Of a stretch of DNA of 43,767 nt, positions 32,992 to 41,871 are shown one piece after another. The stretch lies in assembly GCF_018332455.1 (NCBI RefSeq), contig NZ_BOPZ01000028.1, forward strand, positions 1-43,767, in the 5' to 3' direction. How positions within the stretch are numbered: position 1 is the first letter of the stretch; each line of letters begins with the position of its first letter. The notes beneath the pieces are model-generated. The model was not told the DNA's origin. It made no database searches and worked only from the letters and a program-made list of their open reading frames with translations. The translations under genes and the position numbers were made by a program. The DNA is from Clostridium polyendosporum. Its GTDB lineage: Bacteria > Bacillota > Clostridia > Clostridiales > Clostridiaceae.

Positions 32992-34947
32992 TTATCTTAA
33001 GCAATGCATATAAGCCTTTGCCTCATCTCCATTTACTAAAAACGCTTGCCCTTTTGAACAGAAAATTGAAGTAGATGTATACTGAACATCAGCATTTTTA
33101 TCGTACCCTCTTTTTTTAATAACCTCTTCTTCATTATGACAGATATCATATCCATCGAATATGAAATTAATTTTCCCCTTACCTCTTGTTAATGAAATAA
33201 ATTCGATACCATAGTCCATAAAGGTAGCAACAGGTCCTCTTCCTGTTATAACAGCTTTATTATAAAATGTCTGTGGTGATTCAAAAGAACCATTTAATTT
33301 TTGTATATCTGATAAAACTCTTCCCATATAATCTAGCTCCACTTCCATTTTAAAACGATAATATGGTTCTAGTAACACATTTTTTGCCTTTTCTAACCCT
33401 TGTCTTAATGCTCTAAGAGTTGCCTCTCTAAAATCTCCTCCGCTAGTGTGCTTATTATGTGCCCTTCCTGTTAATAGAGTAATCTTTAAATCAGTTATGG
33501 AAGAGCCTGTTACTATGCCATGATGCTCTCTTTCAAAAATGTGTGTACGAACTAAGTTTTGATTACCAATTGTTAAATCATCAGTATGACATACATTCTC
33601 AAATATAATCCCGCTATTTCTTTCTGCTGGTTCTAATCTAAGATGTACCTCTGCATAATGACCTAAAGGTTCAAAATGACCGTATCCATTTACTCCTGTC
33701 AAAATAGTCTCTTTATAAAGAATTTCACAAGGGCCAAAGTCTACTGATAAATCAAACCTTTCTTTCACTAATTGTTTTAAAACCTCTAGTTGGATAATTC
33801 CCATAATATGAACCTGTATTTCCTGAAGCTTTTCATCCCAAATTATATTTAAAGCAGGGTCTTCTGATTCTAAAATCTTAAAACATCTTAAAACGTCTTT
33901 TGAATTCAAAGTCTTATCAAATATAACTTTTGATTTTAATATTGGAACCATTTCATAATTAACTTTTTCCCTTAAAGCTCCAATTCCATCTCCTATAGCT
34001 GCACTTGATAATCCTGTTACTGCAAAAAGCTCCCCTGCTGAAGCCTTATCTACAGTTTTAAATTTACTTCCGTTATAAATTCTTATTTGACTAACTTTTT
34101 CATAACAACTATTTTTATCGATTTCTAGGCATATTTCTTCTCTAACCTTTAAAGTACCACTTAGTGCCTTTATATAAGTTACTCTACTTCCTTGCTCATC
34201 ATAACGTATTTTATATACACGTCCACTAAATTCTTCTTCATCACAATATTTCGTATAAGTTAGTATATCTAACTTTTCTAAAAAGCTATCTATACCAATA
34301 TCCTGTAATGCTGAACCGCTAAGGCATGGAAAGACTTTATTTTCTTTAATCATGTTCTTCATATAATTTAGCCATATATCTTTTTCATAGCCCTCTTCTA
34401 TGTATTTTTCAAAGAGTACATCATCTCGCTCTGCTATAAACTCTATAAGTTCCTGACTCATACTCCCCTTATCAAAAGACTCTGTAATAAAACAAACATC
34501 TTTAGTTAAATTCAATCGAATTTCATTAAGTGTGTCTTCAATACTTGCACCAACTCTATCAGTTTTATTAATAAAGAAAAATGTTGGTATTCCATATTTT
34601 CTAAGCAGCTGCCATACTGTTTCTGTATGCCCTTGAACCCCTTCAACTCCGCTTATTATAATAATAGCGTAATCCATCACTTGAATTGATCTCTCCATTT
34701 CTGGAGAAAAATCTATATGTCCAGGAGTATCTATTAAATAATAAACTGAAGAGTTATAATGAAAAATACCCTGATCTGAAAATACTGTAATTCCTCTTTC
34801 CTTCTCTATACTATGACTATCTAAAAAAGAATTCTTATGATCCACCCTACCTCTATTTCTGATACTTTTTGTATGATACAGTATTTGCTCAGCAAATGTA
34901 GTCTTACCAGCATCCACATGAGCTAATATCCCAATTGTCTTATTCAT
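32992..34947 (-). CDS. TetM/TetB(P)-like ribosomal-protection GTPase
   Basis: The 651-residue translation-factor GTPase resembles EF-G and the tetracycline ribosomal protection proteins. Motifs are G1 AHVDAGKTT (9-17), G2 region ERGIT, G3 DTPGH and G4 NKTD. The C-terminal half has the EF-G domain IV/V pattern (GHFEPLGHYAEVHLRLEPAE, then RGKGKINFIFDGYD). Length fits Tet(M) (639) and TetB(P) (652). The ATG at 34947 follows AGAGGTG. Such chromosomal clostridial homologues may or may not confer tetracycline resistance. No mobile element borders it, and base composition matches the neighbours. Confidence 0.85.
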   Translation of the reverse strand: MNKTIGILAHVDAGKTTFAEQILYHTKSIRNRGRVDHKNSFLDSHSIEKERGITVFSDQGIFHYNSSVYYLIDTPGHIDFSPEMERSIQVMDYAIIIISGVEGVQGHTETVWQLLRKYGIPTFFFINKTDRVGASIEDTLNEIRLNLTKDVCFITESFDKGSMSQELIEFIAERDDVLFEKYIEEGYEKDIWLNYMKNMIKENKVFPCLSGSALQDIGIDSFLEKLDILTYTKYCDEEEFSGRVYKIRYDEQGSRVTYIKALSGTLKVREEICLEIDKNSCYEKVSQIRIYNGSKFKTVDKASAGELFAVTGLSSAAIGDGIGALREKVNYEMVPILKSKVIFDKTLNSKDVLRCFKILESEDPALNIIWDEKLQEIQVHIMGIIQLEVLKQLVKERFDLSVDFGPCEILYKETILTGVNGYGHFEPLGHYAEVHLRLEPAERNSGIIFENVCHTDDLTIGNQNLVRTHIFEREHHGIVTGSSITDLKITLLTGRAHNKHTSGGDFREATLRALRQGLEKAKNVLLEPYYRFKMEVELDYMGRVLSDIQKLNGSFESPQTFYNKAVITGRGPVATFMDYGIEFISLTRGKGKINFIFDGYDICHNEEEVIKKRGYDKNADVQYTSTSIFCSKGQAFLVNGDEAKAYMHCLR

Positions 34948-34992
34948 CTTGAGCACCTCTGCAAAATAATTATATTGTTTATGAGCACAAAA

Positions 34993-35064
34993 TTAAACTG
35001 AGCAGGTATTAAGCTTGCTCAGTTTAAGTCAGATTTCACTTTGTAAAATGACAGCAAATAAAGA
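34993..35064 (+). repeat. Dispersed intergenic repeat, copy a, with terminator-like hairpin
   Basis: A 12-bp stem (TTAAACTGAGCA, 34993-35004, with its complement at 35016-35027) is followed by GTCAGATTTCACTTTG and AAAATGACAGCAAATAAAG. On the reverse strand the hairpin is followed by TTTTG and can terminate the gene ending at 35118. Confidence 0.6.
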
Positions 35065-35117
35065 CTAGTATACTGGTCTTTAAAATCACTACTTTTATTC
35101 AGTGGCTGACCCCTTAT

Positions 35118-35666
35118 TTAAAAGTTCCTAGGTTTACATATTATCTCATTTACTTTTGTATCTAATATGTTATTTGCATGAGCTGGTCTTATAACCACAG
35201 CAGTATCTACTCCCTCTGCACTTCCCCCAACTGCTATTATCTCTTCGCCATAAGGTATACACCCTGAATCTAAAGCCATAACAGCTATTTCCACACATAC
35301 CTTAGTTCCTTGTCCAAACATTCTTAAGGTATGAGCCATAATTTCAACAGGATTTACTCCTCCAAATTTTCTACTTATCCCTCTCTCAGCACCACTTAAT
35401 ACATGAGTAGTTGTAACAACTTTAAATCCTGCACTCTTAAGCTCGTCTATTGTTTCAGCAGAAATTTCATTTTCCCCAGGATTTCCAAAACCATAGGCAT
35501 GAGTAACACAAACAATATTTATGTCTTTAACATCCTTAAATAGCTTAGCAGTATTCCCACTGCTAGTAGCAACAACTATATGCTTTATATTTCTATCTTT
35601 TGCTGCTTTAATTGCAAGCTCCACACATTTTTTTGTATTGATCTTTCCTTTTTCATTAAAATACAT
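35118..35666 (-). CDS. Stand-alone pyruvate-kinase C-terminal-domain protein
   Basis: The 182-residue protein corresponds to the alpha/beta C-terminal domain of pyruvate kinase without the catalytic barrel: AIKAAKDRNIKHIVVATSSGNTAKL, then VCVTHAYGFGNPGEN and FKVVTTTHVLSG. It ends with VRPAHANNILDTKVNEIICKP. In pyruvate kinase this domain holds the effector site; stand-alone versions occur in clostridia and archaea with unknown role. AGAGGGG precedes the ATG. It appears monocistronic. Confidence 0.8.
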   Translation of the reverse strand: MYFNEKGKINTKKCVELAIKAAKDRNIKHIVVATSSGNTAKLFKDVKDINIVCVTHAYGFGNPGENEISAETIDELKSAGFKVVTTTHVLSGAERGISRKFGGVNPVEIMAHTLRMFGQGTKVCVEIAVMALDSGCIPYGEEIIAVGGSAEGVDTAVVIRPAHANNILDTKVNEIICKPRNF

Positions 35667-35762
35667 GACAATTCCCCTCTATAAAATCAATTTTACATAA
35701 TTATAACATAAAAAAATATACCTCAACCATTACGTCGTACGCTTCGCTACATATTAATTTAT

Positions 35763-36704
35763 TTATTTATTATAAGATGCTAGACTATTTAGAATCATTC
35801 CTAATACTACAAGTAATATTCCTATTAATCCAACTAGTGTAGGTATTTTATCATATGATATTAGAATTCCTCCTATTAAAGTAAATATCACCTCGCCAGA
35901 TTGAGTTGATTCTACAACTGCTAACTTATAAGAATCACCTTTAACCATCTCCGTAGCCTTAAAAAACAATATTGTAGCAATTATACCAGAAAAAATAGCT
36001 ACAATCATTGATTGAAAAATCTGATCTTTATCTGGTAGTCCAACTTTTGATATCCCTATTAATGATAAAATTATCCAAAATGGCATACTTGATAAGGTCA
36101 TACCAAATACTCTTTGAAATGTACTAAATTTACCATCACAAATTTCCATCATCTTACGATTTCCAAGAGGATAGGCGAAGGAAGCAATAATCACAGGAGT
36201 TACTCCCATTAATATTGTTAAAATAGACATACTTTTTGCTTGTTGAAATTGAATTAAAAATATACCTATTAAAATTATTAATGACATAAATAAAGATTTT
36301 TTAGGTATCTCATTTCTCTTTTTCAAAATACCATTTTCAGTTTCTATAGTTTTATAAAATAGAGGAGACAAAAGTGCACCTGCAACAATTGTAATTTGCC
36401 AAGTACCGGCAACAATCCACGATGCACCATATACAGACGAAAAGCTTAATGGAGCATAAAAAAGTCCAAATCCAATAGTACTCCAGGCAATCCATTTAAT
36501 AGGTTGTTTTATTATATCAGTTATAACATCTTTCAAATCATTTTTTAATGCTACAATTATAAATAAAATTGGTAACATAAAAATATATCTCAAAGATGCA
36601 CTCCAAATCCAACTGCCGCCTGAAAGATTCATCTGACGGTTGAGTATAAAAGTAAATGCGAAAAAAAATGATGCCCCTATCCCTAAAAAAATTGATTTTT
36701 TCAT
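35763..36704 (-). CDS. EmrE/DMT-type multidrug or metabolite exporter
   Basis: The 313-residue integral membrane protein has about ten hydrophobic segments in two halves, as in the drug/metabolite transporter superfamily; the start MKKSIFLGIGASFFFAFTFI and the repeat ending VVESTQSGEVIFTLIGGILI fit the multidrug-resistance efflux group. AAGGAGG precedes the ATG at 36704; an ATG 15 bases upstream would place that site inside the gene. It is divergent from an XRE-cupin regulator at 36964, which probably controls it. The substrate is unknown. Confidence 0.85.
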   Translation of the reverse strand: MKKSIFLGIGASFFFAFTFILNRQMNLSGGSWIWSASLRYIFMLPILFIIVALKNDLKDVITDIIKQPIKWIAWSTIGFGLFYAPLSFSSVYGASWIVAGTWQITIVAGALLSPLFYKTIETENGILKKRNEIPKKSLFMSLIILIGIFLIQFQQAKSMSILTILMGVTPVIIASFAYPLGNRKMMEICDGKFSTFQRVFGMTLSSMPFWIILSLIGISKVGLPDKDQIFQSMIVAIFSGIIATILFFKATEMVKGDSYKLAVVESTQSGEVIFTLIGGILISYDKIPTLVGLIGILLVVLGMILNSLASYNK

Positions 36705-36811
36705 TTTGTCCTCCTTCATGTCTTTCTAATCTACTAAATTAAAACAATGAACACACATATGTATATTATATTATAAATTTATGCGTTAAATTGCACAAGA
36801 GAAAGTTTATG

Positions 36812-36850
36812 TGTTGTTTTTTTCATCATGTGAAATCTGACTAAAAATGA
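36812..36850 (-). repeat. Dispersed intergenic repeat, copy f (reverse orientation, partial)
   Basis: On the reverse strand it reads TTTTTAGTCAGATTTCACAT followed by GATGAAA. The second half of the core is lost. It lies between the exporter and regulator genes. Confidence 0.5.
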
Positions 36851-36916
36851 ATTGGGTCGATAACCTTTCATTCTTATTATTTATTTACTTAATAGAGAAC
36901 GTAGCATAAAATAGTA

Positions 36917-36930
36917 TATGTTATAACATA
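36917..36930. promoter_or_regulatory. 14-bp palindrome, possible XRE regulator operator
   Basis: TATGTTATAACATA is a perfect palindrome 33 bases upstream of the XRE-cupin gene and within the divergent intergenic region, where an autoregulatory site is expected. Confidence 0.4.
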
Positions 36931-36963
36931 CAAAACTTTCTAAATTAAGAAGGAGATAAATTC

Positions 36964-37518
36964 ATGAAAAATTTAACACCAATCATTGGTAAAAATTTAA
37001 AAGATATAAGAATTAAAAGAAGTTTAAGTTTAGACGATGTAGCTAAGTTAACAAACGTAAGTAAAGCAATGTTAGGTCAAATAGAAAGAGGAGAATCAAA
37101 TCCAACAGTATCTACACTATGGAAAATTGCAACTGGATTAAAGGTGTCTTTTTCATCTTTTATCGATGAAGAGGATGAAAATTTGAAGATAATGGATCAA
37201 GATAATATTACTCCAATATTAGAAGATAATGATAAAATGAGATTATATCCGATATTCCCATTCGATGCCCAGAAGGGTTTTGAAATATTCACTATAGAAT
37301 TAGAACCAAACTGCAATCACATATCTACTCCTCATGATGATGGTGTTGAAGAATATGTTATAGTTACTGAAGGTCAAATAGAGCTATGTATAAATGATAA
37401 AATCTTTATGTTACAAAAGGGTAATTCAATCAAATTTAAGGGTAATAAGCCCCATTCCTACAAAAACGCAAATCAAAGCAAATCAGTTTTTCAAAATATA
37501 ATTTTATATTACAAGTAA
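36964..37518 (+). CDS. XRE-family transcriptional regulator with C-terminal cupin domain
   Basis: The 184-residue protein has an N-terminal helix-turn-helix (about 9-63: SLDDVAKLTNVSKAMLGQIE, then ESNPTVSTLWKIA) and a C-terminal cupin (about 105-180, with HISTPHDDGVEEYVIVTEGQ and the closing GNSIKFKGNKPHSY). Such regulators sense small molecules through the cupin. AAGGAGA precedes the ATG. It is divergent from the DMT exporter at 35763 and is its likely regulator. Confidence 0.9.
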   Translation: MKNLTPIIGKNLKDIRIKRSLSLDDVAKLTNVSKAMLGQIERGESNPTVSTLWKIATGLKVSFSSFIDEEDENLKIMDQDNITPILEDNDKMRLYPIFPFDAQKGFEIFTIELEPNCNHISTPHDDGVEEYVIVTEGQIELCINDKIFMLQKGNSIKFKGNKPHSYKNANQSKSVFQNIILYYK

Positions 37519-37594
37519 TTTAATATCAAACCTCTCACAAAGTTACTGTTGCTTATATAAGTGGCAGTTTACTTCTAGTGAATTATACAGGTTT

Positions 37595-37632
37595 AGTTAG
37601 ACTTCACTTTGTGAAATGACAGTAATAAAAAA
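37595..37632 (+). repeat. Dispersed intergenic repeat, copy c
   Basis: TTAGTTAGACTTCACTTTG followed by TGAAATGACAGTAATAAA matches the family core closely. It lies just before the terminator at 37630. Confidence 0.6.
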
Positions 37633-37660
37633 ACCTATAGATTTAAAATCTATAGGTTTT
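37630..37660. terminator. Bidirectional terminator between regulator and zinc-ribbon genes
   Basis: A 31-base near-perfect palindrome with arms AAAACCTATAGATTT and its complement, flanked by A and T runs, separates two convergent genes. Confidence 0.85.
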
Positions 37661-37675
37661 ATAGTTAACAATTAA

Positions 37676-37840
37676 CTATCTTCTGAAGTCTCTATTGTTT
37701 TGTTGTTTTCTTGCTCTTCTGCAATCAACACATCTTTGTGGTTCGTTATCGAATCCTTTTTCCTTGTAGAACGCTTGTTCACCTTCAGTGAATACGAATT
37801 CTTTTCCACAGTCTTTACAAACTAAAGTTTTATCTGCCAT
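37676..37840 (-). CDS. Small zinc-ribbon protein (two CxxC motifs)
   Basis: The 54-residue protein begins MADKTLVCKDCGKEFVFTEG and has a second pair in RCVDCRRARKQQ, with an Arg-rich end. The Cys pairs should bind one zinc. GGAGG lies nine bases before the ATG. Similar short zinc-ribbon proteins are common in clostridia and bind nucleic acid or act in transcription or translation; the precise role is unknown. Confidence 0.85.
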   Translation of the reverse strand: MADKTLVCKDCGKEFVFTEGEQAFYKEKGFDNEPQRCVDCRRARKQQNNRDFRR

Positions 37841-38026
37841 TTAAACATTCCTCCTTTTTAAAATTTTAAGATCTAAGAGTCAACTAACAATAATCTTCAA
37901 AAAGAGGATATGTTGTTTATCTAATTAAATCTTAGCATTAAATGTTCTTTAACCTCTAACGCTTATTAAGCATAACATACTCTTAATTAATATGCAATAG
38001 TATTTTAAAACTTTTTTTAATAAAAA

Positions 38027-38098
38027 TTAATTAATCATGCTATCTTTTATTTTTTCAACTTCTTCCTTAGTGCTAAACATAACCAAAACTTTATTCAT
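38027..38098 (-). CDS. 23-codon frame, possible remnant of a DUF3343-like protein
   Basis: Starting six bases after the stop of the PLP enzyme gene, a short frame begins MNKVLVMFSTKEEVEKIKDS and stops after three more residues. The start resembles the N-terminus of DUF3343 sulfur- or selenium-carrier-like proteins, which run to 75-90 residues, so this would be a truncated remnant. There is no good ribosome binding site. It may be chance. Confidence 0.25.
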   Translation of the reverse strand: MNKVLVMFSTKEEVEKIKDSMIN

Positions 38099-38103
38099 AA
38101 TTA

Positions 38104-39282
38104 CTATAGACTACACTTTTTAAATGCCTGTTTCAAATCAGCAATTATATCCTCAGCATCTTCTAGTCCTACGCTAAATCTAAGATGACCATTTTTAAAT
38201 TCTGGTGGATAAAAATGATTTCGTTCATCATTTGGGCCAGTATAAACAATTAAGCTTTCATCATGACCAATTGAAACTGCAGGAACTATTAGTTCAAGTG
38301 AGTTAACAAACTTATTATGAGTGTCTACGTCAGCCTTTAGACCAAAAGACATTACTCCTGAGAACATAGTCATCTGTTTCTTTGCAATCTCATGCTGAGG
38401 ATGGCTTTTAAGACCTGGGTATGCAACAAATTCTACTGATGGATATTCTTCAAGAAACTGAGCAACTTTAAGCCCATTTTCACTATGCTGCTTCATCCTA
38501 AGATTAAGTGTTACAACGCCACGCATAATTAACCATGCATTAAATGGACTTATGACTCCTCCAATATTGACCATTGCTTGACTCTTTATCTTATCAATAA
38601 GTTCTTTCTTGCCAATTACAGCTCCCCCCATTGAATCTCCATGTCCATTTATATACTTTGTTAAACTATGAATAACCAGATCTGCTCCTAATGAAAGAGG
38701 TTGTTGTAAAAATGGAGAGGCAAAAGTACTATCAACACTAAGTAGAGCTCCAACAGATTTTGCAATTTTAGATATTTCAGCAATATCACTTATTCTTGTA
38801 GTAGGATTTCCAGGTGTTTCAATATGAATAAGCTTAGTGTTTGGTCTTAGTGCTTTCTTTATCTCATCTAAATTTGAAGTATCTACAAGACTTGTCTCTA
38901 TTCCATATTTCTCGGGAAAATATTCATTTAACAGTCTGTAAACTGCTATGTATGAGACGTTAGAGCAAATGATATGAGCATCTTGATTTAAAAATGTGAA
39001 AAACACACCAGCTAGTGCTGAAACACCACTACTTAACACTACGCAGTCTTCTCCGCCTTCAAGAGAAGCCAATTTTTCCTGAAGATATATCTGATTAGCT
39101 GAGGTAGTTCTAGTATAAATTAACTGATTTGGGTCACTCCAATTAAGTTCAGATGAATCTTCAGGAAGCCTATAGCTATTTGCCATAGTAATAGGACGCC
39201 TTATTGCACCTGTTTCTTTATCAATGTCATTCCCCACATGGATACATTTAGTTGAAAAACCTATCTTTGTTTTATTAATCAT
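38104..39282 (-). CDS. Cys/Met-metabolism PLP enzyme (cystathionine synthase/lyase or methionine gamma-lyase family)
   Basis: The 392-residue enzyme has the PLP lysine Lys209 in SLTKYINGHGD, the substrate-side motif YTRTTSANQ and the aromatic-poor ETPGNPTTRISDI. Members interconvert cysteine, homocysteine, cystathionine and methionine, or release methanethiol from methionine. I cannot assign the exact reaction: the PLP-stacking Tyr typical of YSRxxNPT is YTRTTSAN here. AGGTGA precedes the ATG. It lies alone, about 5.5 kb beyond the sulfur operon, and adds to the sulfur-amino-acid character of the region. Confidence 0.85.
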   Translation of the reverse strand: MINKTKIGFSTKCIHVGNDIDKETGAIRRPITMANSYRLPEDSSELNWSDPNQLIYTRTTSANQIYLQEKLASLEGGEDCVVLSSGVSALAGVFFTFLNQDAHIICSNVSYIAVYRLLNEYFPEKYGIETSLVDTSNLDEIKKALRPNTKLIHIETPGNPTTRISDIAEISKIAKSVGALLSVDSTFASPFLQQPLSLGADLVIHSLTKYINGHGDSMGGAVIGKKELIDKIKSQAMVNIGGVISPFNAWLIMRGVVTLNLRMKQHSENGLKVAQFLEEYPSVEFVAYPGLKSHPQHEIAKKQMTMFSGVMSFGLKADVDTHNKFVNSLELIVPAVSIGHDESLIVYTGPNDERNHFYPPEFKNGHLRFSVGLEDAEDIIADLKQAFKKCSL

Positions 39283-39560
39283 TCAAATCACCTTTTTCCT
39301 ATAGGTTTAATAGAAATTACTTTATAAAAATTATACGTTTATATGAAAATATTGTGAATATGAACCTAAATAGCTTTATCTGAAGCATAATTATGTTCAT
39401 TTAAAATTTTATTATGTTATTTTTAATGATTTTCTTTATTTACAATAATCTTATTTAAGATATAGATCTGCAGAATTGTATAGATTACATAAAACTAGTA
39501 TCTTTTCTTAATTCTAGTAATAATAAGATAATCTAATATTGTAGATATGTATACTTAAAT
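39283..39560. other. AT-rich gap, no gene seen
   Basis: Together with the repeat at 39561-39640 this makes a 392-base gap. I see no frame, RNA gene or clear promoter other than AT-rich sequence. Confidence 0.5.
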
Positions 39561-39640
39561 ATATAGGCTAAAACTGAGCAGGATAGATGTCTACTCAGTT
39601 TTAGCCTATATATTTCACTATGAGATGACAACAAATAAAT
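39561..39640 (+). repeat. Dispersed intergenic repeat, copy b, with 18-bp hairpin
   Basis: An 18-bp stem (39561-39578 with 39594-39611; core GGCTAAAACTGAG) is followed by TATTTCACTATGAGATGACA and ACAAATAAATG. The arrangement hairpin then TTTCACT core is the same as in copy a at 34993. It lies just past the end of the gene at 39675. Confidence 0.6.
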
Positions 39641-39674
39641 GTAGAGATAGTTCAATATTCTCATTTTTGTAACA

Positions 39675-40208
39675 TTATCTGCGAATTGGTGGAGTTAAAG
39701 TTGATACTTGTGGTCTAAGATTTCCAAAAGCAATCAGTATAGAACGACTTATAAACCTAGTAACTGTTGCTGGTAAAACACCAAACATGTCCATAACTTT
39801 GAATATCCATGGAAGTTCTTTCCTTAAGTCACGAATTGCAGCTGCCGTTTTCTCATCTGCAGTACCTGCTCCTTCATATTTATCATAATTTTTATCAATA
39901 TATTCTACTATGGTTTCCGCTATATATCTTAGAACCCTTTTATCTAAACCAGTTGATATAATTTCGGTATATTCATCTTGTAATCTCTCTTCTATTAACC
40001 TGATTACTCTAACAATATCTTCTTTAACTGTATCCTCATCTATTGGTTCTTCAAATAAGTTAGTTTCTTCCTCATAATCTTCTGGCTGGTTATAAAAATC
40101 GTTATATACTCGCTGATGATATCTATATGAATCTTGAGCTATAATAGGATAATTGTAATATAACCACGTTGTATATGGGCATTGATAGAATCTGTTATTA
40201 TTTTGCAT
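39675..40208 (-). CDS. Protein of unknown function with Tyr/Asn-rich start
   Basis: The 177-residue protein starts with a Tyr-rich, coat-protein-like segment (NNNRFYQCPYTTWLYYNYP), followed by an acidic stretch and a helical C-terminal half (RVIRLIEERLQDEYTEIIST, then PATVTRFISRSILIAFGNLR). It has no signal peptide. GGAGAGAAG precedes the ATG. Spore-coat association is a guess from the Tyr-rich start; I do not recognise the family. Confidence 0.65.
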   Translation of the reverse strand: MQNNNRFYQCPYTTWLYYNYPIIAQDSYRYHQRVYNDFYNQPEDYEEETNLFEEPIDEDTVKEDIVRVIRLIEERLQDEYTEIISTGLDKRVLRYIAETIVEYIDKNYDKYEGAGTADEKTAAAIRDLRKELPWIFKVMDMFGVLPATVTRFISRSILIAFGNLRPQVSTLTPPIRR

Positions 40209-40553
40209 TTACTTCTCTCCAAAAAAATCTATACTTACATAATATGCTTGCTATTACAAAATGACATTAGTTTATTGTTTAGATTAATTCTAGAGACATA
40301 GCTAACAGTTGTACTAGTACCTGCATTTTATCAGCATTGTAGTCATAATGCCTGCAGGCCTCCTTCCTGATATCATTATTACTCTTCTAATTCTTTCTCT
40401 ACATCTGATAGTAAGTACAATTGATTCTGCATTAATTTTTATTTAATCCTACACGTAAAATTTTCATATAAAATAAATAATTTCTACTCTTTATGTTTTT
40501 CATATTTATCATAGAGTGACTGAAAGTATCATCTACCGCCTCTTTTTAGTTAT
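40209..40553. other. Gap without a convincing gene
   Basis: On the reverse strand around 40320-40450 short frames interrupted by stops (for example MQNQLYLLSDVEKELEE) look coding-like and may be the debris of a small gene, but nothing intact is present. Confidence 0.35.
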
Positions 40554-40591
40554 AAAAAAGAGAGCTGTCCTATAAACTTTTAGGACAACTC
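40554..40591 (-). terminator. Terminator of the 70-residue protein gene
   Basis: On the reverse strand GAGTTGTCCTA and TAGGACAGCTC form an 11-bp stem (one G-U pair) around an 8-base loop, followed closely by TTTTTT. Confidence 0.85.
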
Positions 40592-40605
40592 GTAGAATAT
40601 ACTAA

Positions 40606-40818
40606 TTATTTTAGTAGTACTTTATCTTTTAATGCTTCTATTACATATTCATCTGTAATAGGTTCTTCTTCTGCTTCATTCATAACTTCATTTAGCATAT
40701 GATTAAGTTCATCCTTTGAAAAAAGATTCTTCTCAGTAAGTAACCTTATTAAAGCGTCAACTTTATAAGAGTATATACTCATAATATCAGCTACTTTTTG
40801 TATTGAACGGTCGTCCAT
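40606..40818 (-). CDS. Small acidic helical protein of unknown function
   Basis: The 70-residue protein (MDDRSIQKVADIMSIYSYKV start) is predicted to be all helix, with an acidic run NEAEEEPITDEYVIEAL. AAAAGGAG precedes the ATG at 40818; a longer frame upstream would run through that site. It has its own terminator. No family recognised. Confidence 0.65.
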   Translation of the reverse strand: MDDRSIQKVADIMSIYSYKVDALIRLLTEKNLFSKDELNHMLNEVMNEAEEEPITDEYVIEALKDKVLLK

Positions 40819-41098
40819 AACTGTCACTCCTTTTCTTATAATTATTCGCAAAAAGAAATAAATTTATGTTATACTTTGGCCTAATTAAAATTCTTTTCTG
40901 TTACATAAGAAAAGCTAGGGATATATATTGTTGTTTTTCATCTATATATCTGAGTCATTTAAAATTATAATACTCACTTACTAACGTTTGACTTCATTCT
41001 TTCATAATTTTTAAAGATAACGGAATAAAATAATATTAGATTTAATAGATATAAATCGTGTTTCAAATAAATAGATCTTTTAAAAGGAGTTGTTAAAT

Positions 41099-41674
41099 AT
41101 GTCTCAAAAAAAAGTATTGATGCTTGTTGGAGATTATGTGGAAGACTACGAAGTAATGGTACCTTTTCAGTGTTTACAAGTAGTTGGATATACTGTTCAT
41201 GCTGCTTGCCCTGATAAGAAATCTGGTGAATTTATTAGAACAGCAATTCATGATTTTGAAGGTGATCAAACCTATAGTGAGAAAAGAGGTCATAATTTTC
41301 AATTAAACAGTACATTTGAAGATATAACTCCAGAGGATTATGATGCTTTGATAATTCCTGGTGGAAGAGCACCTGAATACATTCGTTTAAATAAACGTGT
41401 CCTAGAAATTGTAAAATACTTTGATACTAAAAATAAACCGATTGCTTCAATTTGTCATGGCATTCAAGTGTTAATAACTGCTGACATATTAAAAGAAAGA
41501 AAATGTTCTGCATATCCTGCTATAGCACCAGATATTAACTGTGTCGGTGGAAGTTACGTAGATATACCAATGGATAAGGCCTATGTAGATGGCAATCTAG
41601 TAACTGCACCAGCTTGGCCAGCACACCCGGATTGGTTAAATAAATTATTAGAAGTATTAAGAAAGAGTGTTTAA
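41099..41674 (+). CDS. DJ-1/PfpI-family protein
   Basis: The 191-residue protein has the DJ-1/PfpI fold with Glu18 in DYEVMVP, the nucleophile elbow Cys119-His120 in ASICHGIQVL, and LIIPGGRAPEYIR. Relatives are described as deglycases, chaperones or proteases; the closest style is PfpI/YhbO, with a longer loop (DFEGDQTYSEKRGHNFQLN). AAAGGAG precedes the ATG at 41099. It is monocistronic, ending at the hairpin at 41713. Confidence 0.88.
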   Translation: MSQKKVLMLVGDYVEDYEVMVPFQCLQVVGYTVHAACPDKKSGEFIRTAIHDFEGDQTYSEKRGHNFQLNSTFEDITPEDYDALIIPGGRAPEYIRLNKRVLEIVKYFDTKNKPIASICHGIQVLITADILKERKCSAYPAIAPDINCVGGSYVDIPMDKAYVDGNLVTAPAWPAHPDWLNKLLEVLRKSV

Positions 41675-41712
41675 CTTTAAAATAACAATAGATTTATATA
41701 ATCTCATACTTT

Positions 41713-41759
41713 AAAAGACTATATTTTGATTTGTGTAAAAAATCAAAATATAGTCTTTT
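41713..41759. terminator. Bidirectional terminator
   Basis: Perfect 19-bp arms (41713-41731 and 41741-41759, AAAAGACTATATTTTGATT and complement) with a 9-base loop and a T run lie between two convergent genes. Confidence 0.9.
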
Positions 41760-41871
41760 TCTACTTATTATTTTAAGTTGGTTAATCCACTATTAGGTAT
41801 TTGATTTTTAAGATTTAATCTTTATTGTTTCTCCATTAATATAGTATTACCTTCTAAGAAATAAAAAATTG

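Noticed and set aside
40320-40450. Small gene on the reverse strand
   Set aside because: Only short stop-interrupted frames are present; they may be debris but cannot be supported.
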